From: Pseudomonas sp. MAG733B
Lineage (GTDB): Bacteria; Pseudomonadota; Gammaproteobacteria; Pseudomonadales; Pseudomonadaceae
Assembly (NCBI RefSeq): GCF_036884845.1
Contig: NZ_CP145732.1
Location: 1,736,001-1,800,000, forward strand
Direction: 5' to 3'
Length of the DNA: 64,000 nucleotides
Under the pieces are notes generated by a model. It saw only the letters and a list, made by a program, of their open reading frames with translations. It was not told where the DNA came from and did not search any database. Every line of letters begins with the position of its first letter. The stretch's first letter is position 1. This document shows, one piece after another, positions 36,466 to 46,366 of this stretch. The translations under genes were made by a program, and so were the position numbers.

Positions 36466-38088
36466 GTGAAGAACTGGACGTTGCGCCAACGCATTTTGGC
36501 GAGCTTTGCGGTAATTATCGCCATCATGTTGTTGATGGTGGTCGTCTCGTATTCCCGGCTGTTGAAGATCGAAAGCAGCGAAGCCAGTGTGCGTGACGAC
36601 GCGCTGCCAGGGTTGTATTACAGCTCGATGATTCGTGGCGCGTGGTCCGACAGCTATCTGCGCATTCAGGCCATGCTCGGTCTGGAGGAAGGGCAGGGCT
36701 TCAAAGCCGAGGACGCCGAAAATTTCAGGGCATACGCCGCGCGGCTGAAAGAACAGATGGACCTCTACCGTGGGACGATTGCGGACGAAGAGGACAAGGT
36801 CGAGTACGCCGCATTCGAAAAAATCCACGAGGACTACCACCGAATTCTGGCCGCAGTGATCGAGTTGCATAAACGCAATCAGAACGCTGAAGCCATCAGC
36901 CTGTTCAACGGTGAACTGACACCGGCCTGGACAGCGGGCCGAATGAAGATCAATGACATCCTGCGTCACAACAAATCGGTGGCAGACAACGATATTGCAG
37001 CCATCGACGATGCAGTCGTCACGGCGAAAGTCATCATGGGCATTTCCCTGCTGGTGGCAGTGCTGGCCGCCGCTCTCTGTGGCTTGCTGCTGATGCGCGC
37101 CATCATGGCGCCGATGAACCGCATCGTGAGAATCCTCGAAATCATGCGCACGGGCGACCTCAGCAGTCGTTTGAATCTGGAGCGCAAGGACGAATTCGGC
37201 GCAGTGGAAACCGGCTTCAACGACATGATGACCGAGCTGACCTCGCTGGTGTCCCAGGCGCAGCGCTCTTCGGTGCAGGTCACCACGTCGGTCACCGAAA
37301 TCGCCGCCACCTCCAAGCAGCAGCAGGCCACCGCCACCGAAACCGCCGCCACCACCACTGAAATCGGCGCGACTTCCCGTGAAATCGCTGCGACGTCCCG
37401 TGATCTGGTGCGCACCATGACCGAAGTGTCCACCGCTGCCGATCAGGCCTCGGTGGCCGCCGGTTCCGGCCAGCAAGGCCTGGCACGCATGGAAGAAACC
37501 ATGCACTCGGTGATGGGCGCGGCTGATCTGGTCAACGCCAAACTGGCGATCCTCAACGAGAAGGCCGGCAACATTAACCAAGTGGTGGTGACCATCGTCA
37601 AGGTCGCCGACCAGACCAACCTGTTGTCGCTCAACGCCGCCATCGAGGCCGAGAAGGCCGGTGAATACGGCCGCGGTTTCGCTGTGGTTGCCACCGAAGT
37701 ACGGCGTCTGGCGGATCAGACGGCTGTCGCGACCTACGACATCGAGCAGATGGTGCGCGAGATTCAATCGGCGGTGTCGGCCGGTGTGATGGGCATGGAC
37801 AAGTTCTCCGAAGAAGTGCGTCGCGGCATGTCCGAAGTGCAGCAGGTGGGTGAGCAACTGTCGCAAATCATCCATCAGGTGCAGGCGCTGGCGCCGCGGG
37901 TGTTGATGGTCAACGAAGGCATGCAGGCCCAGGCCACCGGTGCCGAACAGATCAACCACGCGCTAGTGCAATTGGGCGATGCCAGCAGCCAGACCGTCGA
38001 ATCCCTGCGCCAGGCCAGTTTTGCCATCGACGAACTGAGCCAGGTGGCCGTCGGGCTGCGCAGCGGCGTTTCGCGATTCAAAGTCTGA
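36466..38088 (+). CDS. wspA: Methyl-accepting chemotaxis protein WspA (surface sensor)
   Basis: A 540-aa receptor that starts the Wsp pathway; in Pseudomonas it senses surface contact or envelope stress. TM1 is residues ~10-29, a four-helix-type periplasmic domain spans ~30-185, TM2 ~188-210, HAMP ~211-264. The cytoplasmic hairpin tip is 'QTNLLSLNAAIEAEKAGEYG' near 383-402. A GTG start is used, with GAGGA upstream, since it gives the family N-terminus. Its TGA overlaps the wspB ATG by one base. It heads the seven-gene operon wspABCDEFR. Confidence 0.94.
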   Translation: MKNWTLRQRILASFAVIIAIMLLMVVVSYSRLLKIESSEASVRDDALPGLYYSSMIRGAWSDSYLRIQAMLGLEEGQGFKAEDAENFRAYAARLKEQMDLYRGTIADEEDKVEYAAFEKIHEDYHRILAAVIELHKRNQNAEAISLFNGELTPAWTAGRMKINDILRHNKSVADNDIAAIDDAVVTAKVIMGISLLVAVLAAALCGLLLMRAIMAPMNRIVRILEIMRTGDLSSRLNLERKDEFGAVETGFNDMMTELTSLVSQAQRSSVQVTTSVTEIAATSKQQQATATETAATTTEIGATSREIAATSRDLVRTMTEVSTAADQASVAAGSGQQGLARMEETMHSVMGAADLVNAKLAILNEKAGNINQVVVTIVKVADQTNLLSLNAAIEAEKAGEYGRGFAVVATEVRRLADQTAVATYDIEQMVREIQSAVSAGVMGMDKFSEEVRRGMSEVQQVGEQLSQIIHQVQALAPRVLMVNEGMQAQATGAEQINHALVQLGDASSQTVESLRQASFAIDELSQVAVGLRSGVSRFKV

Positions 38089-38624
38089 TGAGCGAACTCA
38101 CGGCCAAACGCTCTGCCGTGAAGCAGGCGTCGCACGCATTGTTCCTGGTGTTTCGCGTCGGCAGCGAGCGCTATGCCTTGCAGGCCATCGAAGTGGTGGA
38201 AGTGTTGCCGCGTCTGCCATTGAAACCCATTGCCCACGCGCCGCACTGGGTTGCCGGAGTGTTCGCCTATCGCGGCGCGGTGGTGCCGGTGATCGACCTC
38301 AGCGCGTTGACCTTTGGGACGCCAGCGCAAGCGCGCACCAGCACGCGGCTGGTGTTGGTGAATTACCGACCGGATGAAAGCGCACAGGCGCAACTGCTCG
38401 GGCTGATTCTGGAACAGGCCACGGACACGTTGCGTTGCAATTCAGCGGATTTTCAGCCGTATGGACTGGATAATCGCCAGGCACCGTACCTGGGACCTGT
38501 GCGCGAAGATGCGCACGGACTGCTGCAATGGGTGAGAGTCGCCGATCTGTTGGATGAGCCAGTGCGTGCGCTGTTGTTTCCGACGCCACCGCTGGACCTG
38601 ACGCTGCTTGAGGAACGGCCATGA
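38088..38624 (+). CDS. wspB: CheW-like scaffold protein WspB
   Basis: A 178-aa CheW-domain protein linking WspA receptors to the WspE kinase. The CheW fold is visible in 'LFLVFRVGSERYALQAIEVVEVLP' split at residues 18-30 and onward, 'HWVAGVFAYRGAVVPVIDL' and 'RLVLVNY'. Start and stop codons overlap the neighbours (1 bp with wspA, 4 bp with wspC), so it is translationally coupled. The second CheW protein of the operon is WspD, as expected for Wsp. Confidence 0.93.
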   Translation: MSELTAKRSAVKQASHALFLVFRVGSERYALQAIEVVEVLPRLPLKPIAHAPHWVAGVFAYRGAVVPVIDLSALTFGTPAQARTSTRLVLVNYRPDESAQAQLLGLILEQATDTLRCNSADFQPYGLDNRQAPYLGPVREDAHGLLQWVRVADLLDEPVRALLFPTPPLDLTLLEERP

Positions 38625-39892
38625 GCAGCGATCAGCGGTTTTTCGACTTCCTCAAGGAACGCATCGGCCTCGACGTCACCTCTGTCGGCCCGGCGATCAT
38701 CGAGCGTGCGGTGCGTCAACGCAGCGCGGCGTCCCAGGCGCAGTCGGCTGACGAATACTGGCGCACCTTGCAGAGTTCAAGCGACGAACAGCAGGCGCTG
38801 ATCGAAGCGGTGATCGTCCCCGAGACCTGGTTTTTCCGTTACCCGGAATCTTTCGCCACCTTGGCGAAACTGGCGAGCAAACGGTTGGCCGAGATCAACA
38901 ACATGCGCGCCCTGCGGATCCTCAGCCTGCCGTGCTCCACCGGCGAAGAGCCGTACTCGATCGCCATGGCGCTGCTGGATGCCGGGTTCAAACCGCACCA
39001 GTTCAAGGTCGAAGGCATGGACGTCAGCCCGTTGTCGGTGGAAAAAGCCCGACGCGCGTTGTACGGCAAGAACTCCTTTCGCGGGCAGGACATCGCGTAT
39101 CGCGACCGTTACTTCACGTCTGAGCATGATGGTTACCACCTCAGCGCACAGGTGCTGGATCAAGTGCGTCTGCAAGTCGGCAATCTGCTCGATCCGGCCT
39201 TGCTCGCCAACGAACCACCCTATGATTTCGTGTTCTGCCGCAATCTGTTGATCTACTTCGACCTGCCGACGCAAAAACAGGTGTTCGAAGTGCTCAAGCG
39301 CCTGACCCATGTCGATGGCGTGCTGTTTATCGGTCCTGCCGAGGGCAGCTTGCTGGGGCGATTGGGCATGCGCTCGATCGGCATCCCGCAGTCCTTTGCC
39401 TTCAGCCGCCAAAGCGCTGCGGAACCGGAGCCGTTTCCGATATTCGTTCCTGCACCCTTGCCGGTGCCGCAACCGGTGCGCAGCGTCGTGGCGCCGCCGG
39501 CCATCAGGCGCCCGTTCGCCAGCGTTGCCCGGTCCGCGCAACCTGCGAAACCGGGCAACGCCGATGCCGCCACGCTGCTGGCGAACATCGCCGCGCTGGC
39601 CAATGAAGGCAAAAGTGCCGAGGCTCGCGCTGCGTGCGACAGTTATCTGCGCAGCCACGAGCCGGTGGCCCAGGTGTTTTACTGGCTCGGTTTGCTGAGT
39701 GATGTCGCCGGCAGTGTCCTGGAGGCGCAGGGTTTTTACCGCAAGGCGTTGTACCTCGAACCGCAACATCCCGACGCTTTGATGCACCTGGCGGCCTTGC
39801 TGCAATCCCAGGGCGATACCGTCGGAGCCAGACGATTGCAGGACCGCGCCGCCCGCAGTGAGCGCGCCGCTGACAGTGAGCGTAAACGATGA
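38621..39892 (+). CDS. wspC: Chemoreceptor methyltransferase WspC (CheR with TPR)
   Basis: A 423-aa SAM-dependent glutamate methyltransferase that methylates WspA and keeps signalling on. The CheR N-terminal helices are followed by the SAM site 'ILSLPCSTGEEPYSIAMALL', then 'YDFVFCRNLLIYFDLPTQ'. A proline-rich linker (~270-300) leads to a C-terminal TPR-like region ('FYRKALYLEPQHPDALMHLA'). Length and TPR tail are those of WspC rather than of plain CheR. It overlaps wspB and wspD by 4 bp each. Confidence 0.93.
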   Translation: MSSDQRFFDFLKERIGLDVTSVGPAIIERAVRQRSAASQAQSADEYWRTLQSSSDEQQALIEAVIVPETWFFRYPESFATLAKLASKRLAEINNMRALRILSLPCSTGEEPYSIAMALLDAGFKPHQFKVEGMDVSPLSVEKARRALYGKNSFRGQDIAYRDRYFTSEHDGYHLSAQVLDQVRLQVGNLLDPALLANEPPYDFVFCRNLLIYFDLPTQKQVFEVLKRLTHVDGVLFIGPAEGSLLGRLGMRSIGIPQSFAFSRQSAAEPEPFPIFVPAPLPVPQPVRSVVAPPAIRRPFASVARSAQPAKPGNADAATLLANIAALANEGKSAEARAACDSYLRSHEPVAQVFYWLGLLSDVAGSVLEAQGFYRKALYLEPQHPDALMHLAALLQSQGDTVGARRLQDRAARSERAADSERKR

Positions 39893-40572
39893 TCGCCTCC
39901 GACACCTTTAGCGTCACCCGTGAAGATGCCCAAGCCATCGACGATTGCTGGAACCGCATCGGTATCCACGGCGACAAGTCCTGTCCGCTACTGATCGAGC
40001 ATATTCATTGCCGCAATTGCGCGGTGTACTCGGCTGCCGCGACGCGCCTGCTGGACCGTTATGCGTTGCAAACGGAAGATCGCGAGCAAGTTTCCGGCAC
40101 GCTGCAAAGCGAGGTCAAAACCCGCTCGCTGCTGATGTTTCGCCTTGGCGAAGAATGGCTCGGCCTGGCCACCCGCAGTCTGGTGGAAGTGGCGCCGCTG
40201 CAAGCCATTCATTCGTTGCCGCACCAGCGTTCCCGGGCCTTGCTCGGCGTGGCGAATGTGCGCGGAGCTTTGGTGGCGTGTCTGTCGCTGGTGGAATTGC
40301 TGGGGCTTGATGCTGCAGGCAACGTGGTATCGGGCGCGCGGGTCATGCCGCGCATGCTGATCATCGCCGCCCACGGCGGCCCAGTGGTGGTGCCGGTGGA
40401 CGAAGTGGACGGGATTCATGCCATCGACGAACGCATCCTCGATGCGGCGTCGCAATCAGGCACTCAGGCCAGTGCCAAGTACACCCGTGGCGTGTTGCAA
40501 TTCAAGGGTCGCAGCCTGCGTTGGCTGGATGAAGAACAGCTGTTGTCCGCCGTGACCCGGAGCCTTACATGA
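39889..40572 (+). CDS. wspD: CheW-like scaffold protein WspD
   Basis: A 227-aa CheW-domain protein with an N-terminal extension that includes 'CPLLIEHIHCRNCAVYSAAA', a Cys-rich strip typical of WspD. The CheW core is 'LLMFRLGEEWLGLATRSLVE', 'RALLGVANVRGALVACLSLV' and 'VVVPVDEVDGIHAID'. It couples receptor and kinase together with WspB. It overlaps wspC and wspE by 4 bp. Confidence 0.92.
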   Translation: MIASDTFSVTREDAQAIDDCWNRIGIHGDKSCPLLIEHIHCRNCAVYSAAATRLLDRYALQTEDREQVSGTLQSEVKTRSLLMFRLGEEWLGLATRSLVEVAPLQAIHSLPHQRSRALLGVANVRGALVACLSLVELLGLDAAGNVVSGARVMPRMLIIAAHGGPVVVPVDEVDGIHAIDERILDAASQSGTQASAKYTRGVLQFKGRSLRWLDEEQLLSAVTRSLT

Positions 40573-42854
40573 CCCCCGAGCAAATGCGCGACGCCTCTTT
40601 GCTGGAATTGTTCAGCCTGGAAGCCGAAGCCCAGACCCAGGTGCTGAGCGCAGGTCTGTTGGCGCTGGAGCGCGACCCGACCCAGGCCGATCAACTTGAA
40701 TCGTGCATGCGCGCGGCGCACTCGCTTAAAGGCGCGGCGCGGATCGTCGGTGTCGACGCCGGGGTCAGCGTGGCGCATGTCATGGAGGATTGCCTGGTCA
40801 GTGCTCAGGAAGGGCGGCTGTATCTGCGCGCCGAGCATATTGATGCATTGCTGCAAGGCACTGATCTGCTGATGCGCATTGCCACACCGAACAACGCGCC
40901 GGTGCCAGTGGATATCGAGGCCTATGTCGCCTTGATGGCGCGGTTGCTCGACCCGGCGGCCGCTGCGATTCCCGTCATGGTTTCTGCTGCGCCCGTGATG
41001 GCGGAGCTCCAACTCGAAGCACCGGCGGCGAAGGTTGAAGCCCCTGAACCGATCATCGAAGCCGCGCCTGCCGCGTCTCAAAAAACCAAGCGCACCACCG
41101 AAAACGGCGAGCGCGTGCTGCGAGTCACGGCCGAGCGACTGAACAGCCTGCTCGACCTGTCGAGCAAATCCCTGGTGGAAACCCTGCGGCTCAAACCGCA
41201 CCTGGCCACGATGCAGCGCCTCAAGCGCATGCAGAACAACGGCCTGCGAGCGTTGGAAAACCTCAATGTCCATCTCAAGGACCATGCCCTGAGCCTTGAA
41301 GCCCAGGAAGCCCTGGAAGATGCCCGTCGACTGCTGGCCGAATCCCAGCAGTTGCTGATAGAAAAAAATGCTGAGCTGGATGAGTTCGCCTGGCAGGCCA
41401 GCCAGCGTGCACAGGTGTTGTACGACACGGCACTGGCCTGTCGCATGCGCCCATTCGCCGATGTGTTGACCGGTCAGGTGCGCATGGTTCGCGATTTGGG
41501 TCGCAGTCTCGGCAAGCAGGTGCGGCTGGAGTTCGAAGGCGAGAAAACCCAGGTCGACCGCGATGTGCTGGAGAAGCTCGAAGCGCCACTGACGCACCTG
41601 CTGCGCAATGCCGTGGATCACGGGATCGAAACCCCGGAGCAACGGTTGTTGGCGGGTAAACCGGAGGAAGGCTTGATCCGCCTGCGCGCCTCCCATCAGG
41701 CCGGGTTGCTGGTGCTGGAACTCAGTGATGACGGCAATGGCGTCGATCTGGAGAAGGTCCGGCGAAGCATCATCGAACGCCAGTTGTCCCCGGCCGAAAC
41801 CGCCGCCCAGTTGAGCGAAGAGGAACTGCTGACGTTCCTGTTCCTGCCGGGTTTCAGTCTGCGCGACACCGTCACCGAAGTGTCCGGACGCGGCGTCGGC
41901 CTGGACGCGGTGCAGCACATGGTCCGCCAGTTGCGCGGCGCGGTGGTGCTGGAGCAGACGGCGGGCGAGGGCAGCCGCTTCCATCTTGAAGTGCCGTTGA
42001 CCCTGTCGGTGGTGCGCAGTCTGGTGGTGGAAGTCGGCGACGAAGCCTATGCCTTCCCGCTGGCGCACATCGAACGCATGTGCGATCTGGAACCGGCGGA
42101 CATCGTGCAGGTCGAGGGTCGGCAGCACTTCTGGCATGAAGGCCGGCACGTTGGGCTGGTGGCGGCGAGTCAATTGCTGCAACGCCCGGCGAGCCAGGGC
42201 AGTCAGCAAACCCTCAAAGTTGTGGTCATCCGCGAGCGCGATACGATTTATGGCGTGGCGGTCGAGCGTTTCATCGGCGAGCGCACGCTGGTCGTGTTGC
42301 CGCTGGATGAGCGTCTGGGCAAGGTCCAGGACATCTCCGCCGGGGCCTTGCTCGACGACGGTTCGGTGGTGTTGATCGTCGACGTCGAAGACATGCTGCG
42401 ATCGGTGGACAAACTGCTCAATACCGGGCGTCTGGAGCGTATCGCACGCCACAGCAACCAGGCGGCCGAAGCAGCGCGCAAAAGGATTCTGGTGGTCGAC
42501 GATTCCCTGACCGTGCGCGAACTGCAACGCAAGCTGCTGCTCAATCGTGGCTACGACGTGGCCGTGGCGGTCGACGGCATGGACGGCTGGAACGCCCTGC
42601 GTTCGGAGGATTTCGATCTGCTGATTACCGACATTGATATGCCGCGCATGGACGGCATCGAACTGGTGTCTTTGTTGCGCCGGGACAACCGCCTGCAATC
42701 GCTGCCGGTGATGGTGGTGTCCTACAAGGATCGTGAAGAGGACCGTCGTCGTGGACTGGACGCCGGAGCCGACTATTATCTAGCCAAAGCCAGTTTTCAT
42801 GACGATGCCCTGCTCGATGCAGTGGTTGAGCTCATAGGAGGAGCGCGGGCATGA
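40569..42854 (+). CDS. wspE: Hybrid chemotaxis kinase WspE (CheA-receiver)
   Basis: A 761-aa CheA-type kinase with a fused receiver. The HPt domain has phospho-acceptor H51 in 'AAHSLKGAARIVG'. After an Ala/Pro-rich linker and dimerisation helices come the ATPase blocks 'LLRNAVDHGIETPEQR', 'DDGNGVDLEKV' and 'SGRGVGLDAVQHM', a CheW-like regulatory domain, and the C-terminal receiver 'ILVVDDSLTVREL...LLITDIDMPRMDG', with the Asp acceptor in 'TDIDMP'. It phosphorylates WspR (output) and WspF (feedback). A long antisense open frame lies opposite but is a codon-bias shadow. Confidence 0.94.
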   Translation: MTPEQMRDASLLELFSLEAEAQTQVLSAGLLALERDPTQADQLESCMRAAHSLKGAARIVGVDAGVSVAHVMEDCLVSAQEGRLYLRAEHIDALLQGTDLLMRIATPNNAPVPVDIEAYVALMARLLDPAAAAIPVMVSAAPVMAELQLEAPAAKVEAPEPIIEAAPAASQKTKRTTENGERVLRVTAERLNSLLDLSSKSLVETLRLKPHLATMQRLKRMQNNGLRALENLNVHLKDHALSLEAQEALEDARRLLAESQQLLIEKNAELDEFAWQASQRAQVLYDTALACRMRPFADVLTGQVRMVRDLGRSLGKQVRLEFEGEKTQVDRDVLEKLEAPLTHLLRNAVDHGIETPEQRLLAGKPEEGLIRLRASHQAGLLVLELSDDGNGVDLEKVRRSIIERQLSPAETAAQLSEEELLTFLFLPGFSLRDTVTEVSGRGVGLDAVQHMVRQLRGAVVLEQTAGEGSRFHLEVPLTLSVVRSLVVEVGDEAYAFPLAHIERMCDLEPADIVQVEGRQHFWHEGRHVGLVAASQLLQRPASQGSQQTLKVVVIRERDTIYGVAVERFIGERTLVVLPLDERLGKVQDISAGALLDDGSVVLIVDVEDMLRSVDKLLNTGRLERIARHSNQAAEAARKRILVVDDSLTVRELQRKLLLNRGYDVAVAVDGMDGWNALRSEDFDLLITDIDMPRMDGIELVSLLRRDNRLQSLPVMVVSYKDREEDRRRGLDAGADYYLAKASFHDDALLDAVVELIGGARA

Positions 42855-43861
42855 AAATCGCCATCGTCAACGACATGCCCATGGCCGTGGAAGCCTTGCG
42901 CCGGGCCTTGGCTTTCGAGCCGGCGCATCAGGTGATCTGGGTCGCGGGCAATGGCAAGGAAGCGGTGCAGAAGTGTGCCGAGCAGACACCTGACCTGATC
43001 CTGATGGACCTGATCATGCCGGTCATGGACGGTGTGGAAGCCACTCGACGGATCATGGCCGAAACGCCGTGCGCCATCGTCATTGTCACGGTCGATCGCC
43101 AGCAAAACGTGCACCGGGTATTCGAAGCCATGGGCCACGGCGCCCTCGACGTGGTCGATACCCCGGCCCTCGGCGCCGGCAACGCCCAGGAAGCGGCGGC
43201 GCCGTTGCTGCGCAAAATCATGAACATCGGCTGGCTGATCGGCGACAAGGGCAATCGCGAACGATTGGCTCCGAGTCCGGCGCGCAGTTCCGGTTCACGC
43301 CAGAGCCTGATCGCCATCGGCTCATCCGCAGGCGGGCCGGCGGCGCTGGAAGTCCTGCTCAAAGGGCTGCCTCGCAACTTTTCCCCGGCCATCGTGCTGG
43401 TGCAGCACGTTGACCAGGTGTTTGCCGCCGGCATGGCCGAATGGCTCGGCAGCGCCAGCGGACTCAATGTGCGCCTGGCTCAGGAAGGCGAACCACCGCA
43501 AAGCGGCACCGTCCTGCTGGCCGGCACCAATCACCATATTCGCTTGTTGAAAAACGGCACGCTGGCTTACACCGCCGAACCGGTCAACGAAATCTATCGG
43601 CCCTCGATCGATGTTTTTTTCGAAAGCGTGGCCAATTACTGGAATGGCGACGCGGTCGGTGTATTGCTCACCGGCATGGGGCGTGATGGTGCGCAGGGGC
43701 TTAAACTCATGCGTCGGCAGGGCTACCTGACCATCGCACAAGACCAAAACAGCAGTGCGGTGTATGGCATGCCGAAGGCGGCCGCGGCCATCGATGCCGC
43801 CGTGGAAATACGCCCGCTGGACAAGATAGCGCCACGATTGCTGGAGATTTTTCCAAAATGA
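42851..43861 (+). CDS. wspF: Chemoreceptor methylesterase WspF (CheB type)
   Basis: A 336-aa methylesterase that resets WspA. The receiver holds D53 in 'LILMDLIMPVMDG'. The esterase domain has the Ser of 'IAIGSSAGGPAALEVLL', His of 'IVLVQHVDQVF' and Asp of 'LLTGMGRDGAQGL'. Loss of WspF in P. fluorescens and P. aeruginosa locks the pathway on and causes wrinkly colonies; here the frame is full length with all key residues, so the pathway should be under normal control. It overlaps wspE by 4 bp. Confidence 0.94.
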   Translation: MKIAIVNDMPMAVEALRRALAFEPAHQVIWVAGNGKEAVQKCAEQTPDLILMDLIMPVMDGVEATRRIMAETPCAIVIVTVDRQQNVHRVFEAMGHGALDVVDTPALGAGNAQEAAAPLLRKIMNIGWLIGDKGNRERLAPSPARSSGSRQSLIAIGSSAGGPAALEVLLKGLPRNFSPAIVLVQHVDQVFAAGMAEWLGSASGLNVRLAQEGEPPQSGTVLLAGTNHHIRLLKNGTLAYTAEPVNEIYRPSIDVFFESVANYWNGDAVGVLLTGMGRDGAQGLKLMRRQGYLTIAQDQNSSAVYGMPKAAAAIDAAVEIRPLDKIAPRLLEIFPK

Positions 43862-43909
43862 CTACTTTTAGCGGCAATCCTGGCCCAGGCAGTATTCAGG
43901 TGAAAGCAC

Positions 43910-44911
43910 ATGAATGAATTACAGCTCGACGACTTCAAGACTGACGAAAATGCCGCCATGGTGTTGTTGGTCGACGATCAGGCGATGATCGGCGAGGCGG
44001 TGCGACGCGGGTTGTCGAACGAAGAAAACATCGACTTCCATTTCTGCGCCGACCCGCACCAGGCCATTGCCCATGCGGTGCGCATCAAGCCAACGGTGAT
44101 CTTGCAGGATCTGGTCATGCCCGGCCTTGACGGCCTGAGCCTGGTGCGCGAATACCGCAATCACCCGGCGACCAAGGACATTCCGATTATCGTCCTGTCG
44201 ACCAAGGAAGACCCGCTGATCAAGAGCGCGGCGTTCGCGGCCGGGGCCAACGATTATCTGGTCAAACTGCCGGACAATATCGAACTGGTTGCGCGCATTC
44301 GCTATCACTCGCGCTCCTACATGACGCTATTGCAGCGAGATGCGGCGTACCGCGCGCTGCGTGTCAGCCAGCAACAGTTGCTCGACACCAACCTGGTGCT
44401 GCAACGGCTGATGAACTCCGACGGCTTGACCGGGCTGTCGAACCGCCGGCATTTCGACGAGTACATGGAACTTGAGTGGCGCCGCGCGCTGCGTGAGCAA
44501 AGTCAGTTGTCGTTACTGATGATCGACGTGGACTACTTCAAGACCTACAACGACTCCTTCGGTCACCTCGAAGGCGACGAAGCCCTGCGCAAGGTCGCTG
44601 CGGCAATCCGCGAAGCCAGTGCCCGGCCTTCCGACCTGCCCGCCCGTTACGGCGGCGAAGAATTCGCCCTGGTACTGCCCAACACCTCCCAGGGCGGTGC
44701 GCGACTGATGGCCGAAAAACTGCGCATGACCGTGGAAGCCTTGAAGATCCCGCACATTTCCCCGGCGGAGGGCGCGAGCCTGACCATCAGCATCGGCCTG
44801 TCGACCATCACCCCGCAAACGGGCAGCAATTGCCGCGAACTGATCTCGGCGGCGGACAAGGGGCTGTATCTGGCGAAGAACAATGGGCGAAATCAGGTGG
44901 GTATTGGCTGA
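43910..44911 (+). CDS. wspR: Diguanylate cyclase response regulator WspR
   Basis: A 333-aa output protein that makes c-di-GMP when phosphorylated and clustered. The receiver has V-D-D at 21-23 and phospho-acceptor D67 ('[11 protein letters not shown]'). A helical stalk joins the GGDEF domain, whose active loop is G-G-E-E-F at 248-252. The inhibitory I-site R239-P-S-D242 is intact, so product feedback should work. A 48-bp gap follows wspF, the only gap in the operon. A REP element follows. Confidence 0.95.
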   Translation: MNELQLDDFKTDENAAMVLLVDDQAMIGEAVRRGLSNEENIDFHFCADPHQAIAHAVRIKPTVILQDLVMPGLDGLSLVREYRNHPATKDIPIIVLSTKEDPLIKSAAFAAGANDYLVKLPDNIELVARIRYHSRSYMTLLQRDAAYRALRVSQQQLLDTNLVLQRLMNSDGLTGLSNRRHFDEYMELEWRRALREQSQLSLLMIDVDYFKTYNDSFGHLEGDEALRKVAAAIREASARPSDLPARYGGEEFALVLPNTSQGGARLMAEKLRMTVEALKIPHISPAEGASLTISIGLSTITPQTGSNCRELISAADKGLYLAKNNGRNQVGIG

Positions 44912-44940
44912 TCTGCAATTTCTACCAGGCGACGCAGAAC

Positions 44941-45034
44941 CTGTGGGAGCCGAGCTTGCTCGCGATGAGGGCCTGACAAGCGATACTTTCATCGACTGAC
45001 ATACCGTCATCGCGGGCAAGCCCGGCTCCCACAG
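44941..45034. repeat. REP-type inverted repeat after wspR
   Basis: The left arm CTGTGGGAGCCGAGCTTGCT and right arm (complement of CGGGCAAGCCCGGCTCCCAC) pair with a few mismatches, so this is a chimera of the two local arm types. It separates wspR from prfB. Confidence 0.85.
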
Positions 45035-45156
45035 GTTTCGCATCGTTGCAAAGATCGCCTGCAAACCTGCCTTTTCAGCCAAGCGGACTGCCGTTTCAAG
45101 CTGTTTGCCGTTATACTCGCCGGCTTTCAAAAGTTCGCCAACGAGTGCTGCCCGCC

Positions 45157-46252
45157 ATGGAAATCAACCCGATCCTTAACACCATCAAGGACCTGTCCGA
45201 GCGCTCCGAAACTATTCGGGGGTATCTTTGACTACGATCAAAAGCATGAGCGTCTGACTGAAGTCAATCGCGAGCTTGAAGATCCGAGTGTCTGGAACAA
45301 ACCTGAATACGCCCAGGAGCTGGGCCGCGAGCGCTCTGCGCTGGCGCAGATCGTCGATACCCTCGATGAGCTGAATACCGGTCTGGCCGATTGCCGCGAC
45401 CTGCTGGACATGGCCGTCGAAGAAAACGACGAAGGCGCAGTGAGCGATGTCGTCGCTGAGCTGGCCCGTCTCGAGGAAAATCTGGCCAAGCTGGAATTCC
45501 GTCGCATGTTCAGCCACGAAATGGACCCGAACAACGCGTACCTGGACATCCAGGCCGGTTCCGGCGGCACCGAAGCCCAGGACTGGGCCAACATCCTGTT
45601 GCGCATGTACCTGCGCTGGGCTGACAAACGCGGTTTCGACGCGACCATCATGGAACTGTCGGCCGGTGAAGTCGCCGGGATCAAGGGCGCCACCGTGCAC
45701 ATCAAGGGCGAATACGCCTTTGGCTGGCTGCGTACCGAGATCGGCGTGCACCGTCTGGTGCGCAAGAGCCCGTTCGACTCCGGCAACCGTCGCCACACCT
45801 CTTTCTCGGCGGTGTTCGTTTCCCCCGAGATCGATGACAAGGTGGAGATCGAGATCAACCCGGCAGACCTGCGGATCGACACCTATCGTTCCTCCGGTGC
45901 CGGTGGTCAGCACGTAAACACCACCGACTCGGCCGTACGTATCACCCACGTACCGACCAACACCGTGGTCAGCTGCCAGAACGAACGTTCCCAGCACGCC
46001 AACAAGGACACCGCCATGAAAATGCTGCGGGCCAAGTTGTACGAGCAGGAAATGCAGAAACGCAACGCCGCGTCCCAGGCGCTGGAAGACACCAAGTCCG
46101 ATATCGGCTGGGGTCACCAGATCCGTTCCTACGTACTCGATGCCTCGCGCATCAAGGACCTGCGGACCAACATCGAACGCAGCGACTGCGACAAGGTGCT
46201 CGACGGCGATATCGACGAATACCTGGAAGCCAGCCTGAAGTCCGGGCTGTAA
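45157..46252 (+). CDS. prfB: Peptide chain release factor 2 (programmed +1 frameshift)
   Basis: RF2 (364 aa after the shift) ends translation at UGA/UAA. Frame 1 runs from the ATG at 45157 for 24 codons to an in-frame TGA at 45229-45231. The site CGGGGG-TAT-CTT-TGA-C is the classic slip sequence: the internal Shine-Dalgarno-like GGGGG, slippery CTT, and UGA in poor C context. After slipping +1 the ribosome reads GAC TAC GAT from 45230. The anticodon-like S-P-F ('[12 protein letters not shown]') and the catalytic G-G-Q ('[12 protein letters not shown]') are intact. It should be given as a joined CDS, 45157-45228 plus 45230-46252. It precedes lysS, the common Pseudomonas order. Confidence 0.96.
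45218..45232 (+). promoter_or_regulatory. RF2 autoregulatory frameshift site
   Basis: CGGGGGTATCTTTGAC: stop codon UGA at 45229, slippery CUU at 45226, SD-like GGGGG three bases before it. When RF2 is scarce, the slow UGA allows the +1 slip. The usual first base A of AGGGGG is C here. Confidence 0.93.
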
Positions 46253-46289
46253 AAGACGCAATACAGGATCGGCTGATTCAGCTCGATCC

Positions 46290-46337
46290 CTGTAGGAGCC
46301 AGCCATGCTGGCGATCCCCGGGCCGCAGGGCCCGGGG
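46290..46337. repeat. Partial REP element with a GC-rich hairpin
   Basis: TGTAGGAGCCAGCCATGCTG is a single arm with an internal CAGCATGCTG-type palindrome; the partner arm is missing. A separate stem CCCCGGGCC/GGCCCGGGG follows at once. Together they sit between prfB and lysS. Confidence 0.6.
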
Positions 46338-46366
46338 GCAACGAACCTGATGGAATATTTAAAGAC

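Noticed and set aside
40464..42698. 744-aa open frame opposite wspE
   Set aside because: Antisense shadow of a high-GC gene: rich in Gln/His/Arg, no domain, while wspE has every CheA motif.
45157..45231. prfB as a pseudogene because of an in-frame TGA at codon 25
   Set aside because: The stop lies in the known programmed frameshift site and the +1 frame continues to a full RF2 with SPF and GGQ.
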